Shown in pieces: positions 8,856-18,114 of a stretch of 64,000 nucleotides of DNA. The stretch lies in assembly GCF_006402735.1 (NCBI RefSeq), contig NZ_CP017174.1:6242001-6306000 (forward strand), written 5' to 3'. Position 1 is the stretch's first letter. The number at the start of each line of letters is the position of its first letter. The position numbers were made by a program, and so were the translations under genes. The stretch is from Myxococcus xanthus. Its GTDB lineage: Bacteria > Myxococcota > Myxococcia > Myxococcales > Myxococcaceae. The notes below the pieces were generated by a model, which was not told the DNA's origin, made no database searches, and worked only from the letters and a program-made list of their open reading frames with translations.

Positions 8856-9104
8856 TCATTTCCGGATGGCTTGGACGATGGAGATGAGGATGACGGAGCC
8901 CACCGTCGCCACCAGCAGTGACCAGAGGTTGAAGCCCGTCACCCCGGTGCCGCCCATCAGACTGAAAACCCAGCCGCCAATCATGGCCCCGACGATGCCG
9001 GTGGCGATGTTGGCGAACATGCCCATGCGGGCGTTGGTGCCCTTGATGATGCTGGCCAGCCAGCCCGCGATGCCACCCAGCACCAACCACGTACAGATAC
9101 CCAT
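8856..9104 (-). CDS. GlsB/YeaQ/YmgE-family small membrane protein
   Basis: 82 residues with three hydrophobic helices and the Gly-rich pattern of the transglycosylase-associated / GlsB-YeaQ-YmgE stress-response family (GGIAGWLAS near residue 10, GIVGAMIGGW near 36). The start ATG at 9104 has a good ribosome-binding site (GGAGG, six bases before). The family sits in the inner membrane and is often induced by stress; its biochemical role is unclear. It converges on the radical SAM gene. Confidence 0.9.
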   Translation of the reverse strand: MGICTWLVLGGIAGWLASIIKGTNARMGMFANIATGIVGAMIGGWVFSLMGGTGVTGFNLWSLLVATVGSVILISIVQAIRK

Positions 9105-9225
9105 GACGACCTCCTTCGTGCCCTCCGGTTGCTATCAGACCTCCCGCCCTCGCGCAGCGGCCGACCGCCCTCCTCATGTACGCACGGGCCGTGGACGCAT
9201 TGCATCCGGCCCCTGAAACGACGAC

Positions 9226-9254
9226 GCCCCGTGCCTCGCTCGGAGACACGGGGC
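9226..9254 (-). terminator. Stem-loop terminator after the chalcone isomerase-like gene
   Basis: GCCCCGTG (9226-9233) pairs perfectly with CACGGGGC (9247-9254), 25 bases past the stop of the reverse-strand gene at 9279. There is no long T run, so termination strength is uncertain. Confidence 0.55.
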
Positions 9255-9278
9255 ATCCGCGGCGCGCGCGTGTGTCGC

Positions 9279-9836
9279 TCAGTCCTTGCCGAGCATGCCG
9301 TCGCGCAAGCTGCCATCCACCGGGCTCTTGCCCACGAAGACGGAGAAGAGCGCGTCGGAGAAGTCCTTGCCCTCGACGGAGATCTCCTTGCCCGTCTTGC
9401 TGGACACCTGCGTGCCCTGGCCGGGGATGTACGTGAGGATGAGCTCGTCACCCTTCTTCACGTCCGGGATGGCCGCGTTGAAGGTGTCCAGCTTGGGCTG
9501 GAGCTCCGGCAGCTTGGAGCCCGCGTTCTTCTTGAAGCCGTCGCCAATGGCATCGACGATGGTCTTCTTGTCCAGATCCCTCAGCATGTACATGCGCACA
9601 CGCTTGATCTGGTCCGAGCTGATGATGGCGGCGCCATCCTTGGACGGCGTCTCCAGATAGAGCCCCGCCGTATAGACCTTGAACACCAGCTTGCTGCGCA
9701 GGCCCACGCCGTTGAGCTTCAGCTCCTTGCCGGCAACGGACGCGGTCTCCGGGTACTTCACCCCCGCAACCTCCTTGGCGAAGGCCGGAACGGCGAACAT
9801 CAGGGACAGCACGACGGCGGTCAGCGAGGCTTTCAT
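9279..9836 (-). CDS. Exported chalcone isomerase-fold protein
   Basis: 185 residues. A Sec signal peptide ending AVPAFA is cleaved near residue 20. The mature protein (EVAGVKYPETASVAGKEL, then LNGVGLRSKLVFKVYTAGLYLE) is typical of bacterial chalcone isomerase-like proteins. These share the plant fold but are generally thought to bind fatty acids or act as periplasmic lipid-binding proteins rather than isomerases. The strand and helix order matches this fold, ending with the FVGKSPVDGSLRDGMLG helix. It is transcribed alone, behind serC on the same strand. Confidence 0.88.
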   Translation of the reverse strand: MKASLTAVVLSLMFAVPAFAKEVAGVKYPETASVAGKELKLNGVGLRSKLVFKVYTAGLYLETPSKDGAAIISSDQIKRVRMYMLRDLDKKTIVDAIGDGFKKNAGSKLPELQPKLDTFNAAIPDVKKGDELILTYIPGQGTQVSSKTGKEISVEGKDFSDALFSVFVGKSPVDGSLRDGMLGKD

Positions 9837-9877
9837 GAATCCTCCGGGTGTGGGTAATCCGTGCGGTTGGACGCAGC

Positions 9878-10966
9878 CTACCCGCGTGTCTTCACGAAGT
9901 GGTCCATGAAGGCGGCCAGCGTGCGCACATTCTCCACGCTCACCGCGTTGTACATTGAAACGCGGATTCCTCCGGCCGTCCGGTGCCCCTTGAGGCCCAC
10001 CATTCCTTGCTGCTTCGCGTCAGCGACGAAGGCCGCATCCAACGCATCCGAGGGCAACTGGAAGACAGCGTTCATCACTGAACGGGACTCGCGCTCCACC
10101 GGCGCGCGGTAGAAGTCCGGGTATCGGTCCACGGCCCCATAGAGCAACGCCGCTTTTTCCCGGTTCCACTGCTCCAGCTGCGCGAGGCCCCCCACCGACT
10201 GCACCCAGGCCAGGACGTTGCGCACCAGGTAGACGGCCAGGGTGGGCGGCGTGTTGTAGAGCGAGTTGTTCTCCGCGTGGGTGGTGTAGCGGAAGATCTT
10301 CGGAATGTCCGTCCGGCCCCGCGCGATGAACGCCTTGTCAGCCACCACCAGCGTCACGCCGGAGGGCCCCAGGTTCTTCTGCGCGCCCGCGTAGATGAGG
10401 CCGAAGCGGCTGACATCAAAGCCCTTCCACAGGAAGTCCGAGCTCATGTCCGCCACCAACGGCACGTTCCCCACGTCCGGGAAGGTGTGCCACTGGGTGC
10501 CAAAGATGGTGTTGTTGCTCGTCAGGTGGACATACGCCGCGTTCGAGTCGAGGCGCAGCTCATCCTGGCGGGGCACCCGCGTGTAGCGCTTGTCCGGCCG
10601 CGCCGTGCTCACCGCGACGCGCGGCGTGCCGTAGTACTTCGCCTCGTCGAAGGCCTTCTCGCTCCACACGCCCGTCATGAGGTAGTCCGCGCTGGCGCCG
10701 GGCGGCAGGAAGTTCATCGGCACCTGGGCGAACTGCTGGGAGGCGCCGCCGGTGAGGAACAGGACCTGGTGGGTGTCGGGAATCCCCAGCAGCCGGGTCA
10801 ACAGGGAGACGGCTTCGTCGTGGACCCCCTCGTATTCCCGTCCCCGGTGGCTGTGCTCCATCACCGACATGCCGGAGCCCTGGAAGTCGATCAGTTCGTC
10901 CCGAGCCCGCTCGAGGGCCGGCAGTGGCAGTCCGGCCGGGCCGGCGTTGAAGTTGATGACGCGCAT
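9878..10966 (-). CDS. serC: Phosphoserine aminotransferase
   Basis: 362 residues, the usual SerC length. It converts 3-phosphohydroxypyruvate and glutamate to phosphoserine in serine synthesis, and serves the matching step in pyridoxal-phosphate synthesis. The start is the ATG at 10966 ([14 protein letters not shown]), with an AAGGGA ribosome-binding site; an upstream in-frame ATG is not needed. Landmarks: N-terminal [16 protein letters not shown], the GGASQQF phosphate loop, the cofactor lysine in [12 protein letters not shown], and the C-terminal [15 protein letters not shown]. It is divergent from the ECF sigma gene, with under 160 bases between the starts. No serA or serB is adjacent. Confidence 0.96.
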   Translation of the reverse strand: MRVINFNAGPAGLPLPALERARDELIDFQGSGMSVMEHSHRGREYEGVHDEAVSLLTRLLGIPDTHQVLFLTGGASQQFAQVPMNFLPPGASADYLMTGVWSEKAFDEAKYYGTPRVAVSTARPDKRYTRVPRQDELRLDSNAAYVHLTSNNTIFGTQWHTFPDVGNVPLVADMSSDFLWKGFDVSRFGLIYAGAQKNLGPSGVTLVVADKAFIARGRTDIPKIFRYTTHAENNSLYNTPPTLAVYLVRNVLAWVQSVGGLAQLEQWNREKAALLYGAVDRYPDFYRAPVERESRSVMNAVFQLPSDALDAAFVADAKQQGMVGLKGHRTAGGIRVSMYNAVSVENVRTLAAFMDHFVKTRG

Positions 10967-11125
10967 GGCAGTGTCCCTTCTTGAAATGAACGGCCGCGGA
11001 GACATTCTTCCCCCCAGCGCCCCCCCGGGTGCCAGCGAGAAAAAGGTTGCCCGCCTGCTTCCATGGAGACGGTGGCGTCCACCGGCCCTGTGGCCGGCGG
11101 GTCTTTGCGAGGGTCTGGAGGACAG

Positions 11126-11701
11126 GTGGCTGCGTCGGAGGGACTGACGGAGTGGGTGCGGCGGGCATCGCAGGGGGAGGCGTCTGCCTACAGCGAGCTC
11201 TACCGGCGCACGCGTCCCCTGGTGACGCGGCTGGTGGGCGGCTTCGCCCAGTTGGACGCCGACGAGGTGGAGGACGTCATCCAGGAGACCTTCGTCCGGG
11301 CGTTCCGGGCGCTCCCCCGGCTGAAGGAGCCCGGGGCCTTCGAGTCATGGCTGCTGTCCATTGCCCGAAACCGGGCCCGGACGCGGCTGGAGCGGAAGTC
11401 CAGCACCCGGCGGCTGGAGGAGGACGTGGCGGACCCGGAACCGGAGACGGTCCCCCACATTCCCGAGGCGCTGCAACTGGAGCGTGACATCGCGGTGGTG
11501 CGGCGGCTCATCGCGGAGCTGCCCGAGGGCGAGGAGAAACGGACGGTGCACCTCTTCTACGTGGAGGGTGAGCTGTCCGCGCGGGAGATTGCGGAGAAGC
11601 TGGGCGTGGGAAAAAGCGCGGTGACGATGCGGCTGGAGCGGTTCCGGTCTCGAATCAAGCGCGAGCTGCTGCGGCGAGTCCTCGCCGGCCGGTGGGAGTG
11701 A
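11126..11701 (+). CDS. ECF-type RNA polymerase sigma factor
   Basis: 191 residues from the GTG at 11126, which has a strong GGAGG ribosome-binding site; the longer frame from 11063 lacks one. Region 2 is clear ([32 protein letters not shown]), as is the [15 protein letters not shown] segment. Region 4 has the helix-turn-helix [16 protein letters not shown]. It would direct polymerase to a dedicated set of promoters. It opens a five-gene operon and its stop is directly abutted by the next gene, a membrane anti-sigma-like protein, so release from that protein is the likely control. Family-level call is firm; target genes unknown. Confidence 0.93.
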   Translation: MAASEGLTEWVRRASQGEASAYSELYRRTRPLVTRLVGGFAQLDADEVEDVIQETFVRAFRALPRLKEPGAFESWLLSIARNRARTRLERKSSTRRLEEDVADPEPETVPHIPEALQLERDIAVVRRLIAELPEGEEKRTVHLFYVEGELSAREIAEKLGVGKSAVTMRLERFRSRIKRELLRRVLAGRWE

Positions 11702-12520
11702 GTGTTCATGAAACACCTGGACGATGGCGCACTGAGCGCCCTTTCCCGCCGAGAGCCCGAGGCCGTGGCGTACTTCGCCGGACACCTGGCGCACCCGTGT
11801 GAGACTTGCGAGGCGTTCCTCGCCACGCACCCGGGCCCGGGCCTGCTCGACGGTCAGGCGGACTCGCTGCTGCTGGGGCTCGCTCCAACCGGCGCGTCCG
11901 CTCCGCCCCTGGATGAAGTGGGTCTGGCGCGCGTGCGGCGCGCGCTGCGAACCCATCGGCCCGCGGCCGGGCGCTGGGGAATGATCGCCGGCGGTCTTGC
12001 CGCGTGCCTGCTGGCGGTGGTGTTGCTGCCCCGCATGCGGGGGGCGGGTCCCTCCGGCCAGGAAGGCTCGGCGGAGGAATGGACGGGTGAGAAGGGACGC
12101 CTGGCGCGCATCGCCCTGGAGCTGTCGGTGGTGGCACGCGACAGCGCGGGAGGACTGCGGCGCCTGGACCCGGGCAGCCCGGTGAAGGATTCGGATGTGC
12201 TGCTCCTGCGCTACCACGCCACCGAGGCGGGCACCGCTCTGCTCTTCGAGCAACGGCGGGGCGAGGCGCCGGAGCTGCTGGGCCAATTCCCCCTGGTCGC
12301 GGGCACCCATGACCTGCAGGGGCCGCAGGGGCTCGCGGGCGTGAGCCTCGCGGGCGAGGCCGGCCCGGTGACGCTGTGGCTGGTGGGCTCCACCGGTTCG
12401 CCGCCCGAGGCCGCGGCGGTCGGTGAAATGTTGGAGGGAAGAAGCGGCGCGGGACTCCAGGGCTCACTGGCCATCATCCGGTTCGACGTGAGCGTGCGAA
12501 GCAGCCAGAATCGTCCCTGA
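11702..12520 (+). CDS. Putative membrane anti-sigma factor
   Basis: 272 residues from the GTG at 11702, or 270 from the ATG at 11708. The start touches the sigma factor stop, implying translational coupling. The N-terminus has a His/Cys cluster (H28, H31, C33, C36 in HLAHPCETC) resembling the zinc anti-sigma motif Hx3CxxC, though the spacing is one off. One transmembrane helix lies near residues 97-115, so residues 1-96 would be cytoplasmic and the beta-rich C-terminal 150 residues periplasmic. This is the classic layout for holding an ECF sigma factor at the membrane. The anti-sigma role is inferred from position and layout. Confidence 0.75.
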   Translation: MFMKHLDDGALSALSRREPEAVAYFAGHLAHPCETCEAFLATHPGPGLLDGQADSLLLGLAPTGASAPPLDEVGLARVRRALRTHRPAAGRWGMIAGGLAACLLAVVLLPRMRGAGPSGQEGSAEEWTGEKGRLARIALELSVVARDSAGGLRRLDPGSPVKDSDVLLLRYHATEAGTALLFEQRRGEAPELLGQFPLVAGTHDLQGPQGLAGVSLAGEAGPVTLWLVGSTGSPPEAAAVGEMLEGRSGAGLQGSLAIIRFDVSVRSSQNRP

Positions 12521-12530
12521 ACGGTTCCAC

Positions 12531-14174
12531 GTGAGGCGACTCCTTCCCATCCTGCTGGCCTGTCTGGCCGCGTGCGCGACGCCCTCCTCCTCCGGGGAGA
12601 AGGGCGGACTGGTGCCGCTGAAGCTCGATGAAGCGTCGCTGTCCAGCGCCTACAAGCCGCGCCGGATGGCCCTGCTGGTGGGCATCGCCTCGTTCGACGA
12701 CCCGCGCTGGAAGGAGCTGCGCTACACCGGCAAGGACGCCCGTGATTTGGGCGCCGCGCTGAAGGACCCCGCGCGCGGCGGGTTCGACCAGGTGCGTGTG
12801 CTCACCCGCCGCGAGGAGACGACGCGAAAGGCCATCCTCGCGGCGCTCCGGCAGCTCAAGAAGGAGGCGAACCGCCCCGATGACGTGGTGGTCGTCTACT
12901 TCTCAGCGCACGGCACGCTGGCGCGCGACGCGAAGGGCGAGCTGCGGCGCTACCTAGTCACCCGCGACGCGGCATACCGGGACATCCCCCAGACGGCGCT
13001 GAGCATGGACACGCTGAAGGCGGAGTTCGACGGGCTGGCCAGCCGGCGCCGCATGCTGGTGCTGGCCACCTGCCACAGCGGCAGCGGCAAGTCGTTGCTG
13101 CCCAAGGAATTGAAGGCGGAGCTGGAGGGCATCAAGTCCGGCTTCTACACCCGGCCGCTGGAGGAGTCGTCGCGCGCGTCCATGGTGTTCGCCGCCTGCG
13201 ACTGGGGTGAGACGGCGCGAGAGGACGAGAGCCTGCGCAACGACATCTACACCCACTTCCTCATCGACGGCTTGAGCGGCGCGGCGGACCGCAATGGTGA
13301 CGGCGCCGTCACGGCCACCGAGGCCCATGACCACGCACGCCGCCGCACCTTCGCCTTCACCGAGGGGCGGCAGCGGCCGTCGGCGGAAATCCTGGAAGTG
13401 GGCGCGGACCCCGTGGTGCTCTCCGGCAGCATCACCCGGACGGGCCGCCCCGAGCTGTTCTCCTACAACCCGCGCCTGGACGGCTTCACGCTCAAGGTGG
13501 ACGGCGAGGCGCGCACGGACCTGCCCGGCGGCGCGGCGGTGACACCCGGCAAGCGGACGGTGGAGCTGACCAAGGGCGACGCCGTCCTCATGCGCCGTGA
13601 CGTGGAGGTGGGACAGGGGGACCGTCTGCCCCTGGAGCGGCTGCTGGCGGAAGCCTTCCCGCGGCGTTCGCTGTCGCTGCTGGGCGGCATCTTCAGCTTC
13701 GCGGACGCCCGCAGCCGCACCGAGCTGCTGCCCATGTCCCCCGAAGTCGCCCTGTCACTGCGGCTGGAGGACCAGCCGCTCCAGGATTTCGGACTGCTCT
13801 TCGACGTGGCCTTCAGCACTGGCAACCGGGCCCTGCAGCTGACGCCGGGCAGCGAGGTGCCCTTCCGCTACACCACCGTCTCTGCCGGAGCGGCCCTTCC
13901 CTACCTGTGGCGCTGGGAGCGGCTGACGTTGTTCGCGGGGCCGCGTGTGGCCGGCCTGTACCTCAGGCGGTCCTTTGACGTAGAGGCTGCCGCCAACGGG
14001 CAACGGTTCTTCACCGTCAGCCCCGGCGTGGTGGGCGGCATCGTGTGGCGGGTGGGTGAGCGGCTGGAGCTGATGTCACAGGCCCAGTTCATGCTGACGT
14101 ATGTCGTTGTGGATGGGCAGGGGCAGGCCGTGGGTTTCACGGGTGGCTGGGCCGGCGCGGGATATCGTTTCTGA
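12531..14174 (+). CDS. Caspase-fold (C14-like) lipoprotein with C-terminal barrel-like domain
   Basis: 547 residues from a GTG start. A lipobox (LAAC, Cys15) predicts an exported lipoprotein. Residues 43-300 are a caspase-like peptidase domain: His127 in YFSAHG and Cys181 in LATCHSGSG form the expected catalytic dyad, and substrate-pocket regions follow. Residues 253-264 read DRNGDGAVTATE, an EF-hand-like calcium loop, compatible with calcium control as in metacaspases. From about residue 370 the chain is strand-rich and ends in Phe (GWAGAGYRF), like an outer-membrane beta structure. It lies third in the sigma operon and overlaps the next gene by one base. Substrate unknown; the sigma/anti-sigma pair or the co-encoded lipoproteins are candidates. 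Confidence 0.88.
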   Translation: MRRLLPILLACLAACATPSSSGEKGGLVPLKLDEASLSSAYKPRRMALLVGIASFDDPRWKELRYTGKDARDLGAALKDPARGGFDQVRVLTRREETTRKAILAALRQLKKEANRPDDVVVVYFSAHGTLARDAKGELRRYLVTRDAAYRDIPQTALSMDTLKAEFDGLASRRRMLVLATCHSGSGKSLLPKELKAELEGIKSGFYTRPLEESSRASMVFAACDWGETAREDESLRNDIYTHFLIDGLSGAADRNGDGAVTATEAHDHARRRTFAFTEGRQRPSAEILEVGADPVVLSGSITRTGRPELFSYNPRLDGFTLKVDGEARTDLPGGAAVTPGKRTVELTKGDAVLMRRDVEVGQGDRLPLERLLAEAFPRRSLSLLGGIFSFADARSRTELLPMSPEVALSLRLEDQPLQDFGLLFDVAFSTGNRALQLTPGSEVPFRYTTVSAGAALPYLWRWERLTLFAGPRVAGLYLRRSFDVEAAANGQRFFTVSPGVVGGIVWRVGERLELMSQAQFMLTYVVVDGQGQAVGFTGGWAGAGYRF

Positions 14175-15298
14175 TGCGCTCGACGTTTCACATCGCGGTA
14201 GCCACCCTCCTGGCCTGCTGCGCCGCGGGCTGCGGCAACCTGGAGAACGCCCCCTTCCGGGTGGGCACCGTGCATGGGCAGCTCACGGAGAGCGACCCCT
14301 CGGTGGCCATGGTGTCGCTGGTGGACCAGCCCGGCGTGAGCAGCCATGTCGACGCGGACGGGCGATTCACCCTGGAGGACATCCCCACGGGGATGGCGGA
14401 GCTCTTCATCGTCGCCACGGCCGAAAAGGCCGCCCGCGTCCAGGTGCAGGTGCTGGGAGGCCAGTCCGTCCAGGTACAACCGGTGGCGCCCACGCCCGCG
14501 GGCTTCCTCGACCTGCGCGTGAAGACGACCAACGGCTTCCGGCTGTCCGCGGCGGAGGTGTCCGTGAAGGGCACGCCCTTCCAGCGGCTGCTGCTGGACG
14601 CGAAGGGGCGGCTGCGCGTGGGGCCCCTTCCGGACGGCTGCTACACGGTGACGGTGACGGCCCTGGGCTTTCCGGCCACCCAGGTCGAGGACTGCGCGGG
14701 CCCAGGCGAGAAGAAGGAGCTCAAGGTCGACCTGGAGGCGGACGAGTCGCTCCTCGAACAGGGCTGCCAAGAGATTGGCTGCGAGGAAGGCCTGGTGTGC
14801 GCGCCGAACAAGAAGTGCCTGGAGTGCTTCGGCAACTCGCAATGCGGCGCGGGCCTGACGTGCAAGGGCAATCGCTGCGAGGGCCCCGGTCCCCTGTGCG
14901 CGCCCTGCACGGGCGACTGGCAATGCGCCGCTGGGACGCACTGCGAGGTGCTGCCCGAAGGAAGCGCCGCGTGCGTCGCCCGGTGTGGCGACGACGATGA
15001 CGCCCCCCCCACGGCCCAGGCCTTGTCGGTCGACGATTACTCGGCGCGGTGCGCGCCGGGCTTCACCTGCCAGTCCGGGCGGTGCTTGCCAGATGCCGCG
15101 AACTTCGCGGGCTGCCATGCCCTGCGGCGGATGGACGCGCCCTGCACCGACGACGCGAACTGCCACGAGCTGGGACTGCCCGGCGGGCGCTGTGTCAGCG
15201 GGGCCTGCACGGTGCCCTGCGCAACGGACCGTGACTGCCCGGACACCCGGTGGTGCGTGACTTCATCGGCGGGCCGCGTCTGCCAGGTCGGGACGTAA
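14174..15298 (+). CDS. Lipoprotein: carboxypeptidase-regulatory-like domain plus Cys-rich tail
   Basis: 374 residues. The start ATG shares its A with the TGA of the caspase gene. The signal peptide ends in a lipobox (CAAGC). Residues 28-90 look like a carboxypeptidase regulatory-like beta sandwich (GTVHGQLTESD, then VDADGRFTLEDIPTG), with a second similar region to about 190. From about residue 197 the protein is a disulfide-type Cys-rich domain with more than 25 cysteines in CxxG and CxxxxxC spacings. Such modules are common on myxobacterial surfaces. The exact coupling suggests it works with the caspase-fold protein, perhaps as a surface partner or substrate. Confidence 0.8.
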   Translation: MRSTFHIAVATLLACCAAGCGNLENAPFRVGTVHGQLTESDPSVAMVSLVDQPGVSSHVDADGRFTLEDIPTGMAELFIVATAEKAARVQVQVLGGQSVQVQPVAPTPAGFLDLRVKTTNGFRLSAAEVSVKGTPFQRLLLDAKGRLRVGPLPDGCYTVTVTALGFPATQVEDCAGPGEKKELKVDLEADESLLEQGCQEIGCEEGLVCAPNKKCLECFGNSQCGAGLTCKGNRCEGPGPLCAPCTGDWQCAAGTHCEVLPEGSAACVARCGDDDDAPPTAQALSVDDYSARCAPGFTCQSGRCLPDAANFAGCHALRRMDAPCTDDANCHELGLPGGRCVSGACTVPCATDRDCPDTRWCVTSSAGRVCQVGT

Positions 15299-15302
15299 CA
15301 CC

Positions 15303-18092
15303 GTGGCGAGCCAAGGCACCCCGCGGCTCCGCCTCATCCTGGTCACCCTGTACACCGTCACGACGTGGGGTTGTGAGCCGGCCCCCCGCCATCCTTCGAC
15401 GGTTCACAACACCCCTCCCCGGCTCGAAGTCAGCCCCACCCTGGACATCACCCCGCTGCGAGTGGGCCAGGCCGTGGAGTTCGTGGCCTCCGTCGAGGAT
15501 GCGGAGGACGGCGCCGCGCTGGGCGCCAACGTGCTGTGGGTGTCCTCCGTCGAAGGGCAACTGGCCCGCGGCGCACGCGCCACCCTCGCCTTCAGCGAAC
15601 CGGGAGAGCAGCGGCTGACCGCCTCGGTGGTGGACGCCGGTGGACTGGCCGCGAGCGCGTCACTCCACTTGAACGTCCTCGCGCGGGGCGCTCCCGTGGC
15701 CACCGTGCTGCGCCCCGCCCCGGGCAGCACCTTCAACCTCGGCGAGGTGTTGGGCCTGGAGTGCGTGGCGATGACGGAGCGTGGCGCGCGGCTCCAGGGG
15801 CGCGCGGTGCAGTGGACGTCCGCCCTGTCCGGGCCGCTGCCTGCCGGCGACGTGGTGCGGGCAACCCTGTCCGTGGCCGGCGAGGACAGCCTCCGCTGCA
15901 CGGCGGTGGACTCCGCCACGGGTGTCTCCGCCACCGCCGCAGTGCGCGTCACCGTCCGCGCCACGCGCGCTCCCAGCGTGCGCATCCTCCGGCCCGAGCC
16001 CGCGGAAATCTTCGTGAAGCAAGGCGAGGCCCCACCCCACGGCGCCTCCGTCCGCTTCGCGGCCACCGCCCAGGACTTCCACGCCGAGGGCGGCGCGGGC
16101 AACCTGGACGGCGTGGTGGAGTGGCGCCTGGCGCCCACTGGGCGTCCGCTGGGCCGAGGCCCAGCCCTGACACACGCCTTCACCGCGCCCGGCGTCTACA
16201 CGGTGATGGCGCGGGTGGTGGATGGGCGCGGCAACACCGCCTCGGACAGCGTGCAGGTGCGGCTGGTCACCAACCTTCCGCCACGGTGCGAGCTGGAGCT
16301 CCCCACGACCGAGAATCCACGCCTGCTCGTAGGCGTCCCCAGCCGGCTGCGGGCCCGCTGCGTGGACCCGGAGACGGAGCAACCGGTGGAGCCCACCTGG
16401 ACCACCAGCGCCGAGCCCACGCCCCTGGGCACGGGTGAAGCCGTGAGCGCAGTGCTGTCCGTGGCCGGTGCGCAGGTGTTGTCGGCGTGCGCCGTGGACC
16501 CCGAGGACACCGAGCTGCGCGGCTGTGTGGAACGGCCGGTGCGCGCCATCGTCAACACGCCCCCCCTTGGCTGCGCCATCCAGGCACCGCTTCCGGACGC
16601 GGTGGTGAACGCGGGTGTGCCGCTGACGCTCACGGGTTCGGCGTCGGACGCGGAGGATGCGCGGACGGGCCTGCGCTACACGTGGGTGTCCTCGCGGGAC
16701 GGCGCCCTGGCCCAGGGCCCGAGCACGCACACCGTCCGGCTGTCCACGCCCGGCCACCACGTGCTGACGCTCACCGCGACGGACCCCTGGGGACTGGCCT
16801 GCGCGGCGACCGTCGCCGTCACCGTGAATGGCGCGCCCGATGTGCGGGTGGAGAGCGTGCTGCAAGGCGTGCTGGATTGCGGCAGAGGCCCATGCCTGGA
16901 GGGGCAGCCCGTGTTCCTCACCGGCTTCGCGAGGCCCGCGGCCCCTCAGGGGCACATCGCGGAGCTGACGTGGCTGGACAACCTGGCGGGGAGTCTTTTG
17001 GCGGTCGCGCTGCCGCAGCCCACCGCCACCCTCGCCTTGCCCCTCGCCGGTCGCCACACGACGGTGCTGGCCGCCACCGACCAGAACGGCGCGGTGAGCC
17101 GCGCGGCAACGTCCTTCACGGTGCTGCCGCTGGGAGGCGCGCGGCTGATGGAGGACGTGCCGGACGCGCAGCGGCCCGTGGTGGCCCTGGCACTCACCCC
17201 GGAAGGGCTCCGCTACGCCGACGGCGCATCCCCTCGAGTGTATGCGGAGCGCGCCTCCACGACGGTGCTGGACGTGGACGCCCCGGCCCTGTCGCTCCAT
17301 GCGTTTCAAGGAGGAGACGGCAACGTGCTCTTCGTGGGCACCGACGGCGGCGGCGTGCTCCGGTGCGTCCAGCACACCTGCACGCGACACACGGGCGCCA
17401 TGCTGGGCGCCACGGGCGCGGCGGTGACCGCGGTGGCCGCATGGGAATCCCCGGACGTGCTGCTGCTGGGCACCCGCCGGGGCGTGGTCCTCACACGCGC
17501 GAGCGACCCCGCCTCCGGAGGACGCACGGGCACCGTGGGCGGCCGCCGCCTGCTGGAAGGATGCGAGGTGCGCCAGCTCGCCATCTCCCCGGACTCCAGC
17601 CCGGAACGCGTGACGGCCTGGGCGGCCACCTCGGGTGGGCTCGCGGAAATCACCATCTTGGCGGACGACGACTTCGAGCCCGGGCTCGCCGAAGTCGTGG
17701 TGCGGCTCCACACTCCGCCGGCCATTCCCGATGACGACGTCCTGTCCGTGGCCGTGGGGCCTGAGGGCCAGGTGTTCGCCGGCACGAGGAAGGGCTTCAG
17801 CGCGCTGGGACAGCCCGGTCCCGCGCTGCGCGACGCGCCCTGGGGACTGCAGGACGAGGAGATTCGCGCGCTCCACTTCGAACGGCAGACCGTGGGCGCG
17901 CGCACCCGGGACATCCTCTGGGCCGGCACGAAGAACGGGCTGGTTCGGTATGACGTGTCAGCAGACATCGCCACCCACTTCGGACCGGAAGAGGGCTTGC
18001 CGGACCCGGACGTGAGCGCCCTGCTCGTGGCGCCCGGAGGACCGCGCTACGTGGGCACGGCGCGAGGCCTGGTGACGTACCCCTGGCACTGA
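15303..18092 (+). CDS. Ig-like/PKD-repeat lipoprotein with C-terminal propeller-like region
   Basis: 929 residues from the GTG at 15303, four bases after the previous stop. A hydrophobic signal ends at WGC. About six Ig-like or PKD-like sandwiches follow (each with NTPPRLE or NLPPRCEL-type openings and a late Y/F-T-V strand), to about residue 600. The last 330 residues show repeated LFVGTDGGGVLR, LLLGTRRGVVL, VFAGTRKGF and YVGTARGLVTY units, as in two-component-regulator-type beta propellers. It is likely an outer-membrane or extracellular sensor/adhesin and the last gene of the sigma operon, which meets the reverse-strand bufC-like gene 23 bases on. Confidence 0.8.
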   Translation: MASQGTPRLRLILVTLYTVTTWGCEPAPRHPSTVHNTPPRLEVSPTLDITPLRVGQAVEFVASVEDAEDGAALGANVLWVSSVEGQLARGARATLAFSEPGEQRLTASVVDAGGLAASASLHLNVLARGAPVATVLRPAPGSTFNLGEVLGLECVAMTERGARLQGRAVQWTSALSGPLPAGDVVRATLSVAGEDSLRCTAVDSATGVSATAAVRVTVRATRAPSVRILRPEPAEIFVKQGEAPPHGASVRFAATAQDFHAEGGAGNLDGVVEWRLAPTGRPLGRGPALTHAFTAPGVYTVMARVVDGRGNTASDSVQVRLVTNLPPRCELELPTTENPRLLVGVPSRLRARCVDPETEQPVEPTWTTSAEPTPLGTGEAVSAVLSVAGAQVLSACAVDPEDTELRGCVERPVRAIVNTPPLGCAIQAPLPDAVVNAGVPLTLTGSASDAEDARTGLRYTWVSSRDGALAQGPSTHTVRLSTPGHHVLTLTATDPWGLACAATVAVTVNGAPDVRVESVLQGVLDCGRGPCLEGQPVFLTGFARPAAPQGHIAELTWLDNLAGSLLAVALPQPTATLALPLAGRHTTVLAATDQNGAVSRAATSFTVLPLGGARLMEDVPDAQRPVVALALTPEGLRYADGASPRVYAERASTTVLDVDAPALSLHAFQGGDGNVLFVGTDGGGVLRCVQHTCTRHTGAMLGATGAAVTAVAAWESPDVLLLGTRRGVVLTRASDPASGGRTGTVGGRRLLEGCEVRQLAISPDSSPERVTAWAATSGGLAEITILADDDFEPGLAEVVVRLHTPPAIPDDDVLSVAVGPEGQVFAGTRKGFSALGQPGPALRDAPWGLQDEEIRALHFERQTVGARTRDILWAGTKNGLVRYDVSADIATHFGPEEGLPDPDVSALLVAPGGPRYVGTARGLVTYPWH

Positions 18093-18114
18093 GCGCCCGG
18101 ACAGCGCGGGCCCT

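Noticed and set aside
11063-11125. Upstream ATG for the ECF sigma factor
   Set aside because: No ribosome-binding site and a low-complexity extension, whereas the GTG at 11126 has GGAGG and gives typical ECF length.
15660-17876. 738-codon reverse frame opposite the Ig-like lipoprotein gene
   Set aside because: No homology, His/Gly/Arg-rich, and the plus-strand frame has a signal peptide, repeats and operon spacing.
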